A stretch of 8,458 nucleotides of DNA, from the NCBI GenBank assembly GCA_015904045.1, contig JABMDG010000055.1, positions 1 through 8,458 on the forward strand, written 5' to 3'. Origin of the DNA: Nitrospira sp. Lineage in GTDB: Bacteria > Nitrospirota > Nitrospiria > Nitrospirales > Nitrospiraceae. The notes beneath the pieces are model-generated. The model saw nothing but the letters and a program-made list of their open reading frames with translations. It made no database searches and had not been told where the DNA came from. Numbering within the stretch: position 1 is the stretch's first letter; every line of letters starts with the position of its first letter. Shown here one piece after another: positions 1 through 5,718 of this stretch. The translations under genes were made by a program, and so were the position numbers.

Positions 1-178
1 GGAGATTATGGCGATTCTCGATCAGTTGAACAAAGAACAGGGCATCACGATCATTCTCGTTACACATGAAACGGATATCGCAGCCTATGCTGAGCGTGAA
101 ATCGTAATCAAGGACGGTCGTGTCTTGACCGATCGCCGCACGAAATCGGTTACGCCCTTGTCGCACACGGAGGCCTGA
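1..178 (+). CDS. ABC transporter ATP-binding protein, MacB/LolD type (C-terminal end only)
   Basis: Only the last 58 codons are in the window; the reading frame enters at base 2 and ends with TGA at 176-178. Visible residues are the tail of an ABC nucleotide-binding domain: a helix beginning EIMAILDQLNKEQG, then the beta-strand and switch (H-loop) motif ILVTHE, then the closing strand IVIKDGRV, and about 16 polar C-terminal residues. Walker A, signature and Walker B motifs lie upstream, outside the window. The stop codon shares one base with the start of the following permease gene (TGATG), the usual arrangement for an ATPase/permease pair, so this subunit probably powers the MacB-type permease next door. 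Substrate cannot be told from the sequence. The family assignment is safe; the subfamily rests mainly on the neighbour. Confidence 0.9.
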   Translation, partial: EIMAILDQLNKEQGITIILVTHETDIAAYAEREIVIKDGRVLTDRRTKSVTPLSHTEA

Positions 179-1413
179 TGCCGGTGTTCGTGCTGCTCAC
201 AGTGTTGACAGCGATTCGGATTCTGAGCCGCAATCGGCTCAGGGCCGGACTGACGATGCTGGGGATCGTGATCGGGGTCGGTGCGGTGATTGCGATGGTG
301 AGTATTGGGGAGGGGGCCAAGGCTGCAGTGGCCCAACGGGTGGCCAGCATGGGCACCAACGTCATTATGGTGTTACCCGGCTCCATGACAACCAGTGGGG
401 TGCGAGGAGGGCAGGGTGGCGCGGTGACATTGACCATAGCGGACGGCATGGATCTCAAGAAGCGCATCCCGCTGCTGCGCGACATCGGTTGGGGCAAACG
501 AGATGTCATGCAGATCATCAATGGCAACAAGAACTGGAACGGAACAGTCAACGGTGTCTCGCCGAGCTATTTGACGATTCGCGATTGGTCGTTCAGCAGC
601 GGAGGGCCGTTTACGCAGCAGGATGTGGATACGGCCGCTCGTGTGGCGCTGGTCGGGCAGACCGTGGTTGAGAATTTGTTCGATCCGGGGGAGGAGCCGG
701 TCGGTGCAATTATCCGCATCAAGAACGTGCCGTTTCGCGTGATCGGCGTGTTGTCACCAAAGGGGCAATCGAGCCAAGGGTCCGACCAAGACGACATTAT
801 TTTCATTCCATTCAGCACCGCGGAGCGGAAGGTCTTTGGCACACAGTTTTTGGGATCAGTCGGCGCCTTGTTTGCGTCGACGGAACGATTAGAGGACCTG
901 ACGCCCGCAGCGGCCCAGATCCGCGACGTCATTCGCGCACGGCATCGCTTGCAACCCAATCAAGAAGACGACTTTACAATCAGAACGCAGGTGGATATCG
1001 GCAAGGTTCAGGAAAGCACGAGCGAGACGCTGACGGTCATGCTGTTCGCTATCGCGTCTGTGTCGCTCCTCGTCGGCGGGATCGGCATTATGAACATTCT
1101 CTTGGTGTCGGTCACGGAGCGGACCAGGGAAATCGGCGTGCGGATGGCGGTGGGCGCCAAGCGGCGGCACATTGTCATGCAGTTTCTGATTGAAGCCGTG
1201 ACGCTCAGCGTGGTCGGCGGCTGTCTGGGGATTCTCGTCGGGATACTGGGAGCGCGCGTGACGACTGCGATTGCCGGATGGCCCACTATCATCTCCGCTG
1301 AAACCGTAATGGCTGCGTTTGTATTCTCCATCGCCGTCGGGCTGTTCTTCGGACTGTACCCGGCCAACAAGGCCGCCCGGCTCAATCCCATCGACGCCCT
1401 ACGGTACGAATAG
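178..1413 (+). CDS. MacB/FtsX-type ABC transporter permease
   Basis: The 411-residue inner-membrane permease has the MacB topology. A first transmembrane helix (about 24-45, with the family motif SIGEGA at 42-47) is followed by a large periplasmic MacB-PCD domain (about 50-280). Three more helices lie in the C-terminal FtsX domain (about 285-312, 337-360 and 375-397). Family-typical stretches are LLVGGIGIMNILLVSVTERT, REIGVRMAVGAKRRHI and the closing YPANKAARLNPIDALRYE. These transporters are mechanotransmission exporters: ATP hydrolysis in the cytoplasm moves the periplasmic domain, often together with an adaptor protein and an outer-membrane channel, to expel lipoproteins, peptides or drugs. 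The ATG overlaps the stop of the preceding ATPase gene, indicating translational coupling. Length is normal for a stand-alone permease; unlike E. coli MacB there is no fused ATPase. The real substrate is unknown, so no symbol is given. Confidence 0.93.
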   Translation: MPVFVLLTVLTAIRILSRNRLRAGLTMLGIVIGVGAVIAMVSIGEGAKAAVAQRVASMGTNVIMVLPGSMTTSGVRGGQGGAVTLTIADGMDLKKRIPLLRDIGWGKRDVMQIINGNKNWNGTVNGVSPSYLTIRDWSFSSGGPFTQQDVDTAARVALVGQTVVENLFDPGEEPVGAIIRIKNVPFRVIGVLSPKGQSSQGSDQDDIIFIPFSTAERKVFGTQFLGSVGALFASTERLEDLTPAAAQIRDVIRARHRLQPNQEDDFTIRTQVDIGKVQESTSETLTVMLFAIASVSLLVGGIGIMNILLVSVTERTREIGVRMAVGAKRRHIVMQFLIEAVTLSVVGGCLGILVGILGARVTTAIAGWPTIISAETVMAAFVFSIAVGLFFGLYPANKAARLNPIDALRYE

Positions 1414-1425
1414 CCCAAGGGTATC

Positions 1426-1441
1426 GGATCGGGCTCGATCC
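1426..1441 (+). terminator. short hairpin just after the permease gene (possible terminator)
   Basis: GGATCG (1426-1431) and CGATCC (1436-1441) form a perfect six-pair stem closed by the four-base loop GGCT, 13 bases after the permease stop. No run of T follows, so it does not meet the criteria for a classical intrinsic terminator. It could be a weak or Rho-assisted 3' end. Confidence 0.35.
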
Positions 1442-1514
1442 TCACCCAATCTCAAGATTTCACAATAGTCAGGAGCATCAAGGCCACACGACCAAGCGGG
1501 TGGGGCGTCTGCTA

Positions 1515-1557
1515 GGGTGTCAGGGCAGGGGTGTGTTCCCCGGTCCCTCCTGCACCC
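1515..1557. other. long imperfect hairpin in the intergenic gap
   Basis: GGGTG-T-CAGG (1515-1524) pairs with CCTG-CACCC (1549-1557) through nine base pairs with one bulged T. Inside it GGGG (1528-1531) faces CCCC (1538-1541) around a six-base loop. The stem is GC-rich and would be stable in RNA. There is no T tract after it. It lies between a permease gene and a separately promoted lipoprotein gene, so it may be a second transcript end, a transcript-stabilising structure or a small palindromic repeat. Function is not known. Confidence 0.4.
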
Positions 1558-1619
1558 TCGATAGTCTGAACGACAGCTCCGAAACTTTGACCCCGGTTTT
1601 CAGCACTTTTTGGATGGAA

Positions 1620-1647
1620 TTGTTGGATGTTTTCGATCTGCTATATT
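1620..1647 (+). promoter_or_regulatory. extended -10 sigma70-type promoter for the lipoprotein gene
   Basis: The -10 hexamer TATATT (1642-1647, five of six consensus) is preceded by TGC, giving the extended -10 form TGn. A weak -35, TTGTTG (1620-1625), stands 16 bases upstream. Transcription would begin near 1654, giving a leader of about 24 bases that contains only the ribosome site. The surrounding sequence is noticeably AT-rich compared with the coding regions. Confidence 0.55.
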
Positions 1648-1677
1648 TCTTGAAAGTCTGATAACAAGGAGGTTTGT

Positions 1678-2076
1678 ATGGCTGTGCTTGCGTTAAAGGT
1701 GAAGATGTCGTGGGTTCTTGTTGTGTGCATAATGCTGGGGATGTCGGCCGGTTGCGCCAATGAAATGGCTCTGCTCCGTCCAGGGACGGTTAAAACATTC
1801 ACGGTCCAGAACGTTGATTATGATACGGCGTTCAGTCAGGCCGTACAGACGGCAAAGGAACTCCAGTTCAAGATCGGTCTGGAAGACAAGGCCAAAGGGC
1901 GGGTCACCACGAATCGCGGATTGGGCTACGGTGAATCATCGTATCTCTGGATTGAGGTGAAAAGCATACCCTCGGGGAATGTATCGATCACGTTAGACGC
2001 CAAGTCAAGCGGGGGGAGCGAGAACATTGTCAATGAATTCATGCTCGCCTATAACAAACGTGTGAAGACACTGTAG
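1678..2076 (+). CDS. small putative lipoprotein of unknown function
   Basis: The gene encodes 132 residues. The start is fixed by a near-perfect ribosome site, AAGGAGGT at 1666-1673, four bases before the ATG. The N-terminus has a positively charged stretch (K7, K9), a hydrophobic segment (about 11-24) and a lipobox-like SAGC ending at Cys26, so the product is probably lipidated and anchored in the envelope. The mature part (about 106 residues) is a mixed alpha/beta domain: VKTFTV, then the helix DTAFSQAVQTAKEL, then strands around FKIGLED, GRVTTNRG, YLWIEVKSI and NVSITLDAKSS, and a final helix. This resembles small periplasmic lipoprotein domains in general outline, but I do not recognise a specific family. 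It has its own promoter and a downstream hairpin, so it appears to be a single-gene unit. Confidence 0.85.
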   Translation: MAVLALKVKMSWVLVVCIMLGMSAGCANEMALLRPGTVKTFTVQNVDYDTAFSQAVQTAKELQFKIGLEDKAKGRVTTNRGLGYGESSYLWIEVKSIPSGNVSITLDAKSSGGSENIVNEFMLAYNKRVKTL

Positions 2077-2099
2077 GGCGTAGACCGAGCGATCGCAAT

Positions 2100-2135
2100 G
2101 ATCTTGAGCGGTTCAAGAACAGGCTGCTCAAGATC
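2100..2135 (+). terminator. hairpin terminator after the lipoprotein gene
   Basis: GATCTTGAGC (2100-2109) and GCTCAAGATC (2126-2135) form a perfect ten-pair stem around a 16-base loop that itself contains a small GTTC/GAAC repeat. The stem is followed by the pyrimidine-rich CTTTCCCTCGTTTC, which is a poor but usable U-rich tail. It lies 23 bases after the lipoprotein stop and before the converging minus-strand rusA gene, so it may also act on transcripts from the other side. Confidence 0.6.
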
Positions 2136-2293
2136 CTTTCCCTCGTTTCCCGTCCCCTTCGTGCTGAACCATTTCTCGTAACCGACGGTGCGGACGCATT
2201 CTCATTTCGTCCTGCGCTTTACGAAAAACACTTGTCCGCATGTGGTCATTTATCGGTCACGTGCGTACCAGGCTGTAGCCGGTTATTTCGAGA

Positions 2294-2722
2294 TTAACGG
2301 GATGCTGGTTTGGAAGAAGGGGAAACGACGGATAAGGACACTTCGATGCGAGGATGTAATTTGTCGATGTCTTTGTAGAGGTGGGTTTCGATGATCCGGT
2401 TATCGTTGACTCCCAAGCCTTCACAGAGGGCGTCTTGAGCAATCTTGAGGCCACCGTCAATGTCGCGACGCAGGGCTGAAGTGAAGAAGAATCGTATGGA
2501 GAGGGCTAGTGGGCCGGATTGAAACTGAGCCATCAGGGAGGCCCGTGCAGGCGATTGAGCCAGCGCGATCCAGACCTGCTGCCCGACCTGTATTTTATAC
2601 GCGCGTCCAGTGGAGGATAGCAGCCGGCGCCCGTTCACGGTGGCGTACTGACGATTGATACTGGGAGGAACCGGCAGGGTCAGTGACAATCGTCCATTGG
2701 CTACAGTCGTGTCAGTCGGCAT
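2294..2722 (-). CDS. RusA-family crossover junction endodeoxyribonuclease
   Basis: RusA enzymes are small Mg2+-dependent dimeric nucleases that resolve Holliday junctions in recombination and repair. With the ATG at 2722 the protein has 142 residues, close to the family norm of about 120-140. The N-terminal strand LSLTLPVPPSINRQY (12-26) matches the family opening (LPxPPSxN). The core motif RRDIDGGLKIAQDAL (85-99), followed by GVNDNRI (104-110), supplies Asp87, Asp89, Lys93 and Asp107, equivalent to the catalytic Asp70, Asp72, Lys76 and Asp91 of E. coli RusA. All are retained, so the enzyme is probably active. The start is uncertain: the frame is open to an ATG at 2902, eight bases after mraZ, which would add 60 residues, and beyond into mraZ. 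The added segment is basic and of low complexity with little third-position GC bias, so I prefer 2722. Neither start has a good ribosome site. It is last in an operon with the HTH gene and mraZ. Confidence 0.85.
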   Translation of the reverse strand: MPTDTTVANGRLSLTLPVPPSINRQYATVNGRRLLSSTGRAYKIQVGQQVWIALAQSPARASLMAQFQSGPLALSIRFFFTSALRRDIDGGLKIAQDALCEGLGVNDNRIIETHLYKDIDKLHPRIEVSLSVVSPSSKPASR

Positions 2723-2910
2723 TTCTTGGGAGGCGCTGATGGTCTTAGATGTTTGGAATTGAGAAAGTAGGGCAAGCCGGTCAAGAGGCCGTGAGACCGG
2801 TAGTGAAGAAACAGCGTCCAGTGCTGCTGAGGGTCTATAGGAGACCGTGCGTACCGGCAGATTGGAAAGTCGTGAGCCTGAGCGACGACGGTGTAATGGC
2901 ATGAAGCAAA

Positions 2911-3351
2911 TTACAAAAGATTCAGAATCTTGGCCATGTTTTGTTCGTAGCGATCTTCCGTGCGGGCGATATATCGCCGCCATTCGCTGGGGTTCCAGAT
3001 TTCCATACGGTGATAGAGACCGACCAAAATCACTTCCTGATCGTCGTCGAGCGGCACCAGTTTTCGTAAGCGGCCGGGAATGAGAATGCGACCCGTTTTG
3101 TCGATATCCGAGGTGCCTGCTTCAGAGACGACGAAGTGCATGAAGAGACGGCTCTGATCTTCGTCCAACGACGTTTTGGTCCGTTCGAGGACTTGTTTCC
3201 ATTCCTTGGCCGAATAGATGAGTAAGGATTGTTCCGGCCCCTTCAAGAACACGACGGATTGGCCGTCGGCCTCGATCTGCTCGCGGATGGGCGAGGGGAC
3301 GATGAATCGTCCCTTCTCATCAACTTTGCACAAGTATTCGCCGGCAAACAT
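2911..3351 (-). CDS. mraZ: MraZ-type transcriptional regulator
   Basis: MraZ is a DNA-binding repressor built of two AbrB-like swapped-hairpin domains; in most bacteria it is the first gene of the division and cell-wall (dcw) cluster and controls it. This 146-residue protein shows both halves: the opening MFAGEYLCKVDEKGRFIVP (1-19), and a second copy SDIDKTGRILIPGRLRK (81-97) with the hallmark DK-GR-IP residues. Length is family-typical. The start is the ATG at 3351, which gives the standard MF-GEY opening; AGGA lies eight bases upstream. A TTG codon one position earlier (3354) is in frame but unneeded. It starts three bases after the stop of the HTH gene (TGATTGATG), so the two are translationally linked. 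Its genomic setting is unusual: no rsmH (mraW), ftsL or mur gene follows; instead a RusA-type nuclease does. Confidence 0.95.
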   Translation of the reverse strand: MFAGEYLCKVDEKGRFIVPSPIREQIEADGQSVVFLKGPEQSLLIYSAKEWKQVLERTKTSLDEDQSRLFMHFVVSEAGTSDIDKTGRILIPGRLRKLVPLDDDQEVILVGLYHRMEIWNPSEWRRYIARTEDRYEQNMAKILNLL

Positions 3352-3354
3352 CAA

Positions 3355-3564
3355 TCAGGTCCTAGTATAAGAGGACACGGCGGTTCTGGTTCGTTCGCGA
3401 ATCCACTGTTCCAGATCCGAGCGCACGAACCGCCATTCTTTTCCAAGCTTGAAAGCGGGAATCTGCCGACTCTGTAAATAGCGATAAAGTGTGCGCGGGG
3501 TAATTTTCAGATAACGGCAGGTCTCCGTCGCCGTCATCAATTCGCTTTTCGGGGCGGTCCCCAT
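3355..3564 (-). CDS. small excisionase-type helix-turn-helix DNA-binding protein
   Basis: The 69-residue protein consists almost entirely of a MerR-like winged HTH of the excisionase/BldC class (HTH_17). The helix LMTATETCRYLKITPRTLYR (9-28) contains the HTH, followed by LQSRQIPAFKLGKEWRF (30-46), the wing with its typical P-F-K-G-WRF pattern, and a last helix DLEQWIRER. Such proteins act as recombination directionality factors or as small transcription factors. There is no integrase nearby, so a regulatory role for the mraZ operon is more likely than excision. ATG codons at 3582, 3564 and 3537 are in frame; 3564 is chosen because GGTGG lies four bases upstream, whereas 3582 has no ribosome site. 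The C-terminal ten residues (RTAVSSYTRT) are an unstructured tail. It is the first gene of the unit with mraZ and rusA. Confidence 0.85.
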   Translation of the reverse strand: MGTAPKSELMTATETCRYLKITPRTLYRYLQSRQIPAFKLGKEWRFVRSDLEQWIRERTRTAVSSYTRT

Positions 3565-3607
3565 AGTGCCACCAGATCTCATCGCAACGATACAGACTCA
3601 TGAGGCT

Positions 3608-3619
3608 CCCAATAATGGG
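3608..3619. promoter_or_regulatory. CCCA-N4-TGGG element at the predicted transcription start (possible MraZ site)
   Basis: CCCA (3608-3611) and TGGG (3616-3619) form an inverted pair spanning the predicted start point (about 3616) of the HTH-mraZ-rusA transcript. TGGG is the core of the repeats bound by E. coli MraZ, but there the repeats are direct and about ten bases apart; here they are inverted and only two are seen. Autoregulation is therefore only a suggestion. Confidence 0.25.
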
Positions 3620-3622
3620 TGT

Positions 3623-3650
3623 ATTCTAGGGATCGGCGGAGAATTGTCAA
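3623..3650 (-). promoter_or_regulatory. strong sigma70-type promoter of the HTH-mraZ-rusA operon
   Basis: On the minus strand a perfect TTGACA (3650-3645) is followed after 16 bases by TAGAAT (3628-3623), which differs from consensus at one position. Transcription would start near 3616, about 50 bases before the chosen HTH start. It lies in the 70-base gap after the fmdB-type gene, so the downstream operon is separately transcribed from comF-fmdB. Confidence 0.75.
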
Positions 3651-3660
3651 GCTAAAATAC

Positions 3661-3677
3661 ATGACAATGCCTGTCAT
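3661..3677. promoter_or_regulatory. operator-like palindrome upstream of the HTH-mraZ promoter
   Basis: ATGACA (3661-3666) and TGTCAT (3672-3677) form a perfect six-base inverted repeat around ATGCC. A further TGTCAATGCC follows at 3682-3691, and TGTCAA (3645-3650) is the -35 box read on the other strand, so the TGTCA word recurs four times in about 45 bases. The palindrome begins 11 bases upstream of the -35 box and overlaps the stop codon of the fmdB-type gene. The placement suits an activator or repressor site; a transcript end for fmdB is less likely because no T run follows. Confidence 0.4.
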
Positions 3678-4033
3678 AGACTGTCAATGCCCGCCGTTGT
3701 CTCCCCATTCCCCTCTTCTTCCGATTCTCCCGGTTGCTCCATCATGGCTGCCATATCGTCACCCACGTCTTCGCCCATCGCTTCACCCATTTTCTTCATG
3801 AAGCGGGCGGTGCTGTATGGATCAGTTTCGTCAAATGCACCGAAATTGTCGGGATCTGTCAGAGATTCGAGTCGCGTCTCTTCGGACTTGGGCGCCGCGA
3901 ATCGAGACAGGAGGCGGTCCACCTGCGAACTGCCGCAATGCCGGCAGCCTGCCGGTGGAGGATTGCGAAGATTCAGGACCAGGATGGAGCAACACTTCCT
4001 ACAAGCCCGGCAGAGGTATTCATAAATCGGCAT
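3674..4033 (-). CDS. FmdB-family zinc-ribbon protein
   Basis: The N-terminal 40 residues are the FmdB/CxxC_CxxC_SSSS zinc ribbon: MPIYEYLC opens the protein, and two pairs of cysteines (C8-x2-C11 and C30-x2-C33, the second as CRHCGSS) would bind one zinc ion. Extra Cys14 and Cys15 follow the first pair. The rest (about 45-119) is a hydrophilic, acidic tail with a methionine-rich stretch (MKKMGEAMGEDVGDDMAAMM), probably flexible. The family was named for a putative regulator of formamidase or amide genes, but most members have no proven role, so no function is claimed. The start is well supported: GGGAGGA lies seven bases before the ATG. It begins three bases after the comF stop, so it is the second gene of that operon. 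Confidence 0.88.
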   Translation of the reverse strand: MPIYEYLCRACRKCCSILVLNLRNPPPAGCRHCGSSQVDRLLSRFAAPKSEETRLESLTDPDNFGAFDETDPYSTARFMKKMGEAMGEDVGDDMAAMMEQPGESEEEGNGETTAGIDSL

Positions 4034-4036
4034 GGG

Positions 4037-4855
4037 TTATCCTCCCATGACATCGGCCGTCAGGTGGGCTCTTTCCACAAGGACTCGATCCGGGATGTGA
4101 CTCGCATCCATGGTGCGCCCCAGGGTCAGCGCAAAGACGTCGCTGGAACCCGCTTTGCGGAGTGTCTTCGCGCATTCATTCACTGTGGCGCCGGTCGTGA
4201 ACACGTCGTCGATCAACAGAATGCGTTTGCCGGCGATCGATTCAGGGCGAGTGACGGCAAAGGCTCCGCGGAGATTCTTCAATCGTTCTTTTCTGGGGAG
4301 GGCGGTCTGCGCCGGCGAGGGAACGGTTCGGATCAGATTAACGCAGGAGACAGGCCTGCAGAGATGGCGGCCGATCCGGTCTGCCAGTAGTAAGGATTGA
4401 TTGAATTCCCGTTCGCGCAGCCGCCCGGTGTGCAGCGGTACAGGCATGATAAGGTCGATGGAATCGAGCGCCGGAAGCTGGTCGATCATAAGGCGAGCCA
4501 ACGGCGTTGCCAGCGAGACTTTTCCCCGGTATTTGAACAGGCAGATGGCGTCCCGTAGAGGGGACTGGTAGGGATAGAGTGTCCAGGCTCTGGTATAGGA
4601 CGGGGGGTGCGCGATGCAGGAGTAGCACAGATGCGTCGGGCTAAAAACCGTCGCAACCGGAGAGACGAAAGGGCGGTCACATCGCGCACAGCGTGAATGG
4701 CTTGCCAGCACGATGGTGTTCCAGCAGCCTGAGCAGAAGTGCGGAATCGGATCGTCGGCTAAGGGTGTACGGCAGACCACACACTCAGCCGGTAAGAGAA
4801 ACCGGACAGCCCGGCGCATGAGTTCCGGTATTGCTTTAATCCAGGAGTGAGCCAT
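4037..4855 (-). CDS. comF: ComF family protein (double zinc finger plus phosphoribosyltransferase-like domain)
   Basis: ComF proteins are associated with DNA uptake during natural transformation and, in Gram-negatives (GntX-type), with use of DNA as nutrient; the biochemical role is not settled. The 272-residue protein has eight N-terminal cysteines in four CxxC pairs (C25/28, C41/44, C56/59, C77/80), which is a double zinc finger. A PRTase-fold domain follows. Family landmarks are FKYRGK (107-112), IMPVPLH (136-142), LRERE-FNQS (146-154, where most relatives have RGFNQ), and the PRPP-binding loop RILLIDDVFTTGAT (211-224). All are intact. Length is usual for the family. The ATG at 4855 has no clear ribosome site; a second ATG at 4819 is possible but would leave only 12 residues before the first cysteine. 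The gene is first in a two-gene unit with the fmdB-type zinc ribbon. Confidence 0.92.
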   Translation of the reverse strand: MAHSWIKAIPELMRRAVRFLLPAECVVCRTPLADDPIPHFCSGCWNTIVLASHSRCARCDRPFVSPVATVFSPTHLCYSCIAHPPSYTRAWTLYPYQSPLRDAICLFKYRGKVSLATPLARLMIDQLPALDSIDLIMPVPLHTGRLREREFNQSLLLADRIGRHLCRPVSCVNLIRTVPSPAQTALPRKERLKNLRGAFAVTRPESIAGKRILLIDDVFTTGATVNECAKTLRKAGSSDVFALTLGRTMDASHIPDRVLVERAHLTADVMGG

Positions 4856-4895
4856 AGGCGGTATCGGCGTCCCAGCGTCCCAGCACGATGCTCTC

Positions 4896-4923
4896 TTTAT
4901 GGTGAACAGGTCTGTCCTGTCAA
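4896..4923 (-). promoter_or_regulatory. promoter of comF with an inverted repeat in its spacer
   Basis: On the minus strand a perfect TTGACA (4923-4918) and CATAAA (4901-4896, four of six consensus) are separated by 16 bases; transcription would start near 4889, about 33 bases before comF. Within the spacer and overlapping the -35 box lies ACAGG-TCTGT-CCTGT (4906-4920), a perfect five-base inverted repeat that is well placed for a repressor. Confidence 0.55.
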
Positions 4924-4925
4924 GG

Positions 4926-4955
4926 TTGTCGCACTCTAAATGGTTGTGCTATACG
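4926..4955 (+). promoter_or_regulatory. possible divergent promoter for the ABC ATPase gene
   Basis: TTGTCG (4926-4931) and TATACG (4950-4955) are each four of six consensus with an 18-base spacer, pointing toward the ABC gene at 5020. It starts three bases from the comF -35 box, so the two promoters would be back to back. The match is weak. Confidence 0.3.
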
Positions 4956-5019
4956 AAAGCAGGCGTCGCGACAGCGGTTATTCATATGTAGTCAATGTAC
5001 GGGTCTTGGAGAGAGGTTC

Positions 5020-5718
5020 GTGGTTGTCCTGAAGGGGCTTTCCAAATCATACGTGCGCGGCGGAGCCACGGTGGCCGCGTTGGCCGATATTAATTTGGAA
5101 ATACGGCGCGGAGAGTTCTGTGCATTTATCGGGCCGAGCGGGTGTGGGAAAAGCACGTTGCTGAATCTTGTTGCCGGGCTGGATCAGCCCACGACGGGAG
5201 ACATTGTGCTCGATGGGCGGTCCACGACCGGCTTGTCCAGCTCCGAGTGGACAAGAATCAGGCGTGAGACCATCGGCATCGTGTTTCAAGCCTTTCACCT
5301 GGTGCACGGACTGACGGCGGAGGAGAATGTTGCGCTGCCATTGTTGTTGCGCGGAGACAGCGGACGCAGTGCGGCGATGCGGGCGAGCGAGGTGTTGGAG
5401 ATGGTGGGGATGAGCCGGCGGCGACATCATCGGCCGGGCGAGCTATCCGGGGGTGAACAGCAGCGGGTGGCGATTGCTAGAGCTCTGGCACATCGGCCTC
5501 GTCTCTTGCTGGCGGATGAACCGACTGGCAATATCGATTCGCATCAGGGGGCCGATATTATGGCCCTCATTAGGAATTTGGCCAAGGCGGGTGAACAGAC
5601 TGTCTTGCTGGTTACACACAGTGACCAGGCAGCCCACACGGCTGACTATGTCTGGACGATACAAGATGGGCGGCTGGTGGCGCGGACCGAGCGGCATCCC
5701 GACCTGGTGGCGCGATGA
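5020..5718 (+). CDS. ABC transporter ATP-binding protein, LolD/MacB type
   Basis: The 232-residue nucleotide-binding subunit has every motif needed for ATP hydrolysis: Walker [10 protein letters not shown] (38-46), Q-loop Gln90 in IVFQAFHLV, signature [15 protein letters not shown] (142-156), Walker B RLLLADEP (161-168), D-loop NID (171-173) and switch His200 in LLVTHS. The wording around the Q-loop ([16 protein letters not shown]) is typical of the LolD/MacB/FtsE branch that works with FtsX-like permeases. The start is GTG at 5020, with GGAG at 5008-5011 eight bases upstream. No permease gene follows; the next frame, overlapping the stop by the ATGA arrangement, is a broken pyrD. This ATPase is therefore an orphan in this window. 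It may serve a permease elsewhere, or the partner may have been lost in the same rearrangement. Confidence 0.93.
   Translation: MVVLKGLSKSYVRGGATVAALADINLEIRRGEFCAFIGPSGCGKSTLLNLVAGLDQPTTGDIVLDGRSTTGLSSSEWTRIRRETIGIVFQAFHLVHGLTAEENVALPLLLRGDSGRSAAMRASEVLEMVGMSRRRHHRPGELSGGEQQRVAIARALAHRPRLLLADEPTGNIDSHQGADIMALIRNLAKAGEQTVLLVTHSDQAAHTADYVWTIQDGRLVARTERHPDLVAR

Noticed and set aside
2188..2394. Plus-strand 68-codon frame between the lipoprotein and rusA genes
   Set aside because: Its second half is antisense to the RusA coding region, it has no ribosome site, and the product is a Cys/Arg-rich sequence typical of a shadow frame.
3355..3582. The HTH gene as a true excisionase marking a prophage or integrative element
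   Set aside because: No integrase, attachment-site repeats or phage structural genes are visible; the RusA-type gene alone is not enough.
3616..3631. A tandem E. coli-style MraZ box on the plus strand (TGGGT then TAGGG)
   Set aside because: The second copy departs from TGGG and the spacing is 11 rather than 10 bases; only the inverted CCCA/TGGG pair was kept, at low confidence.
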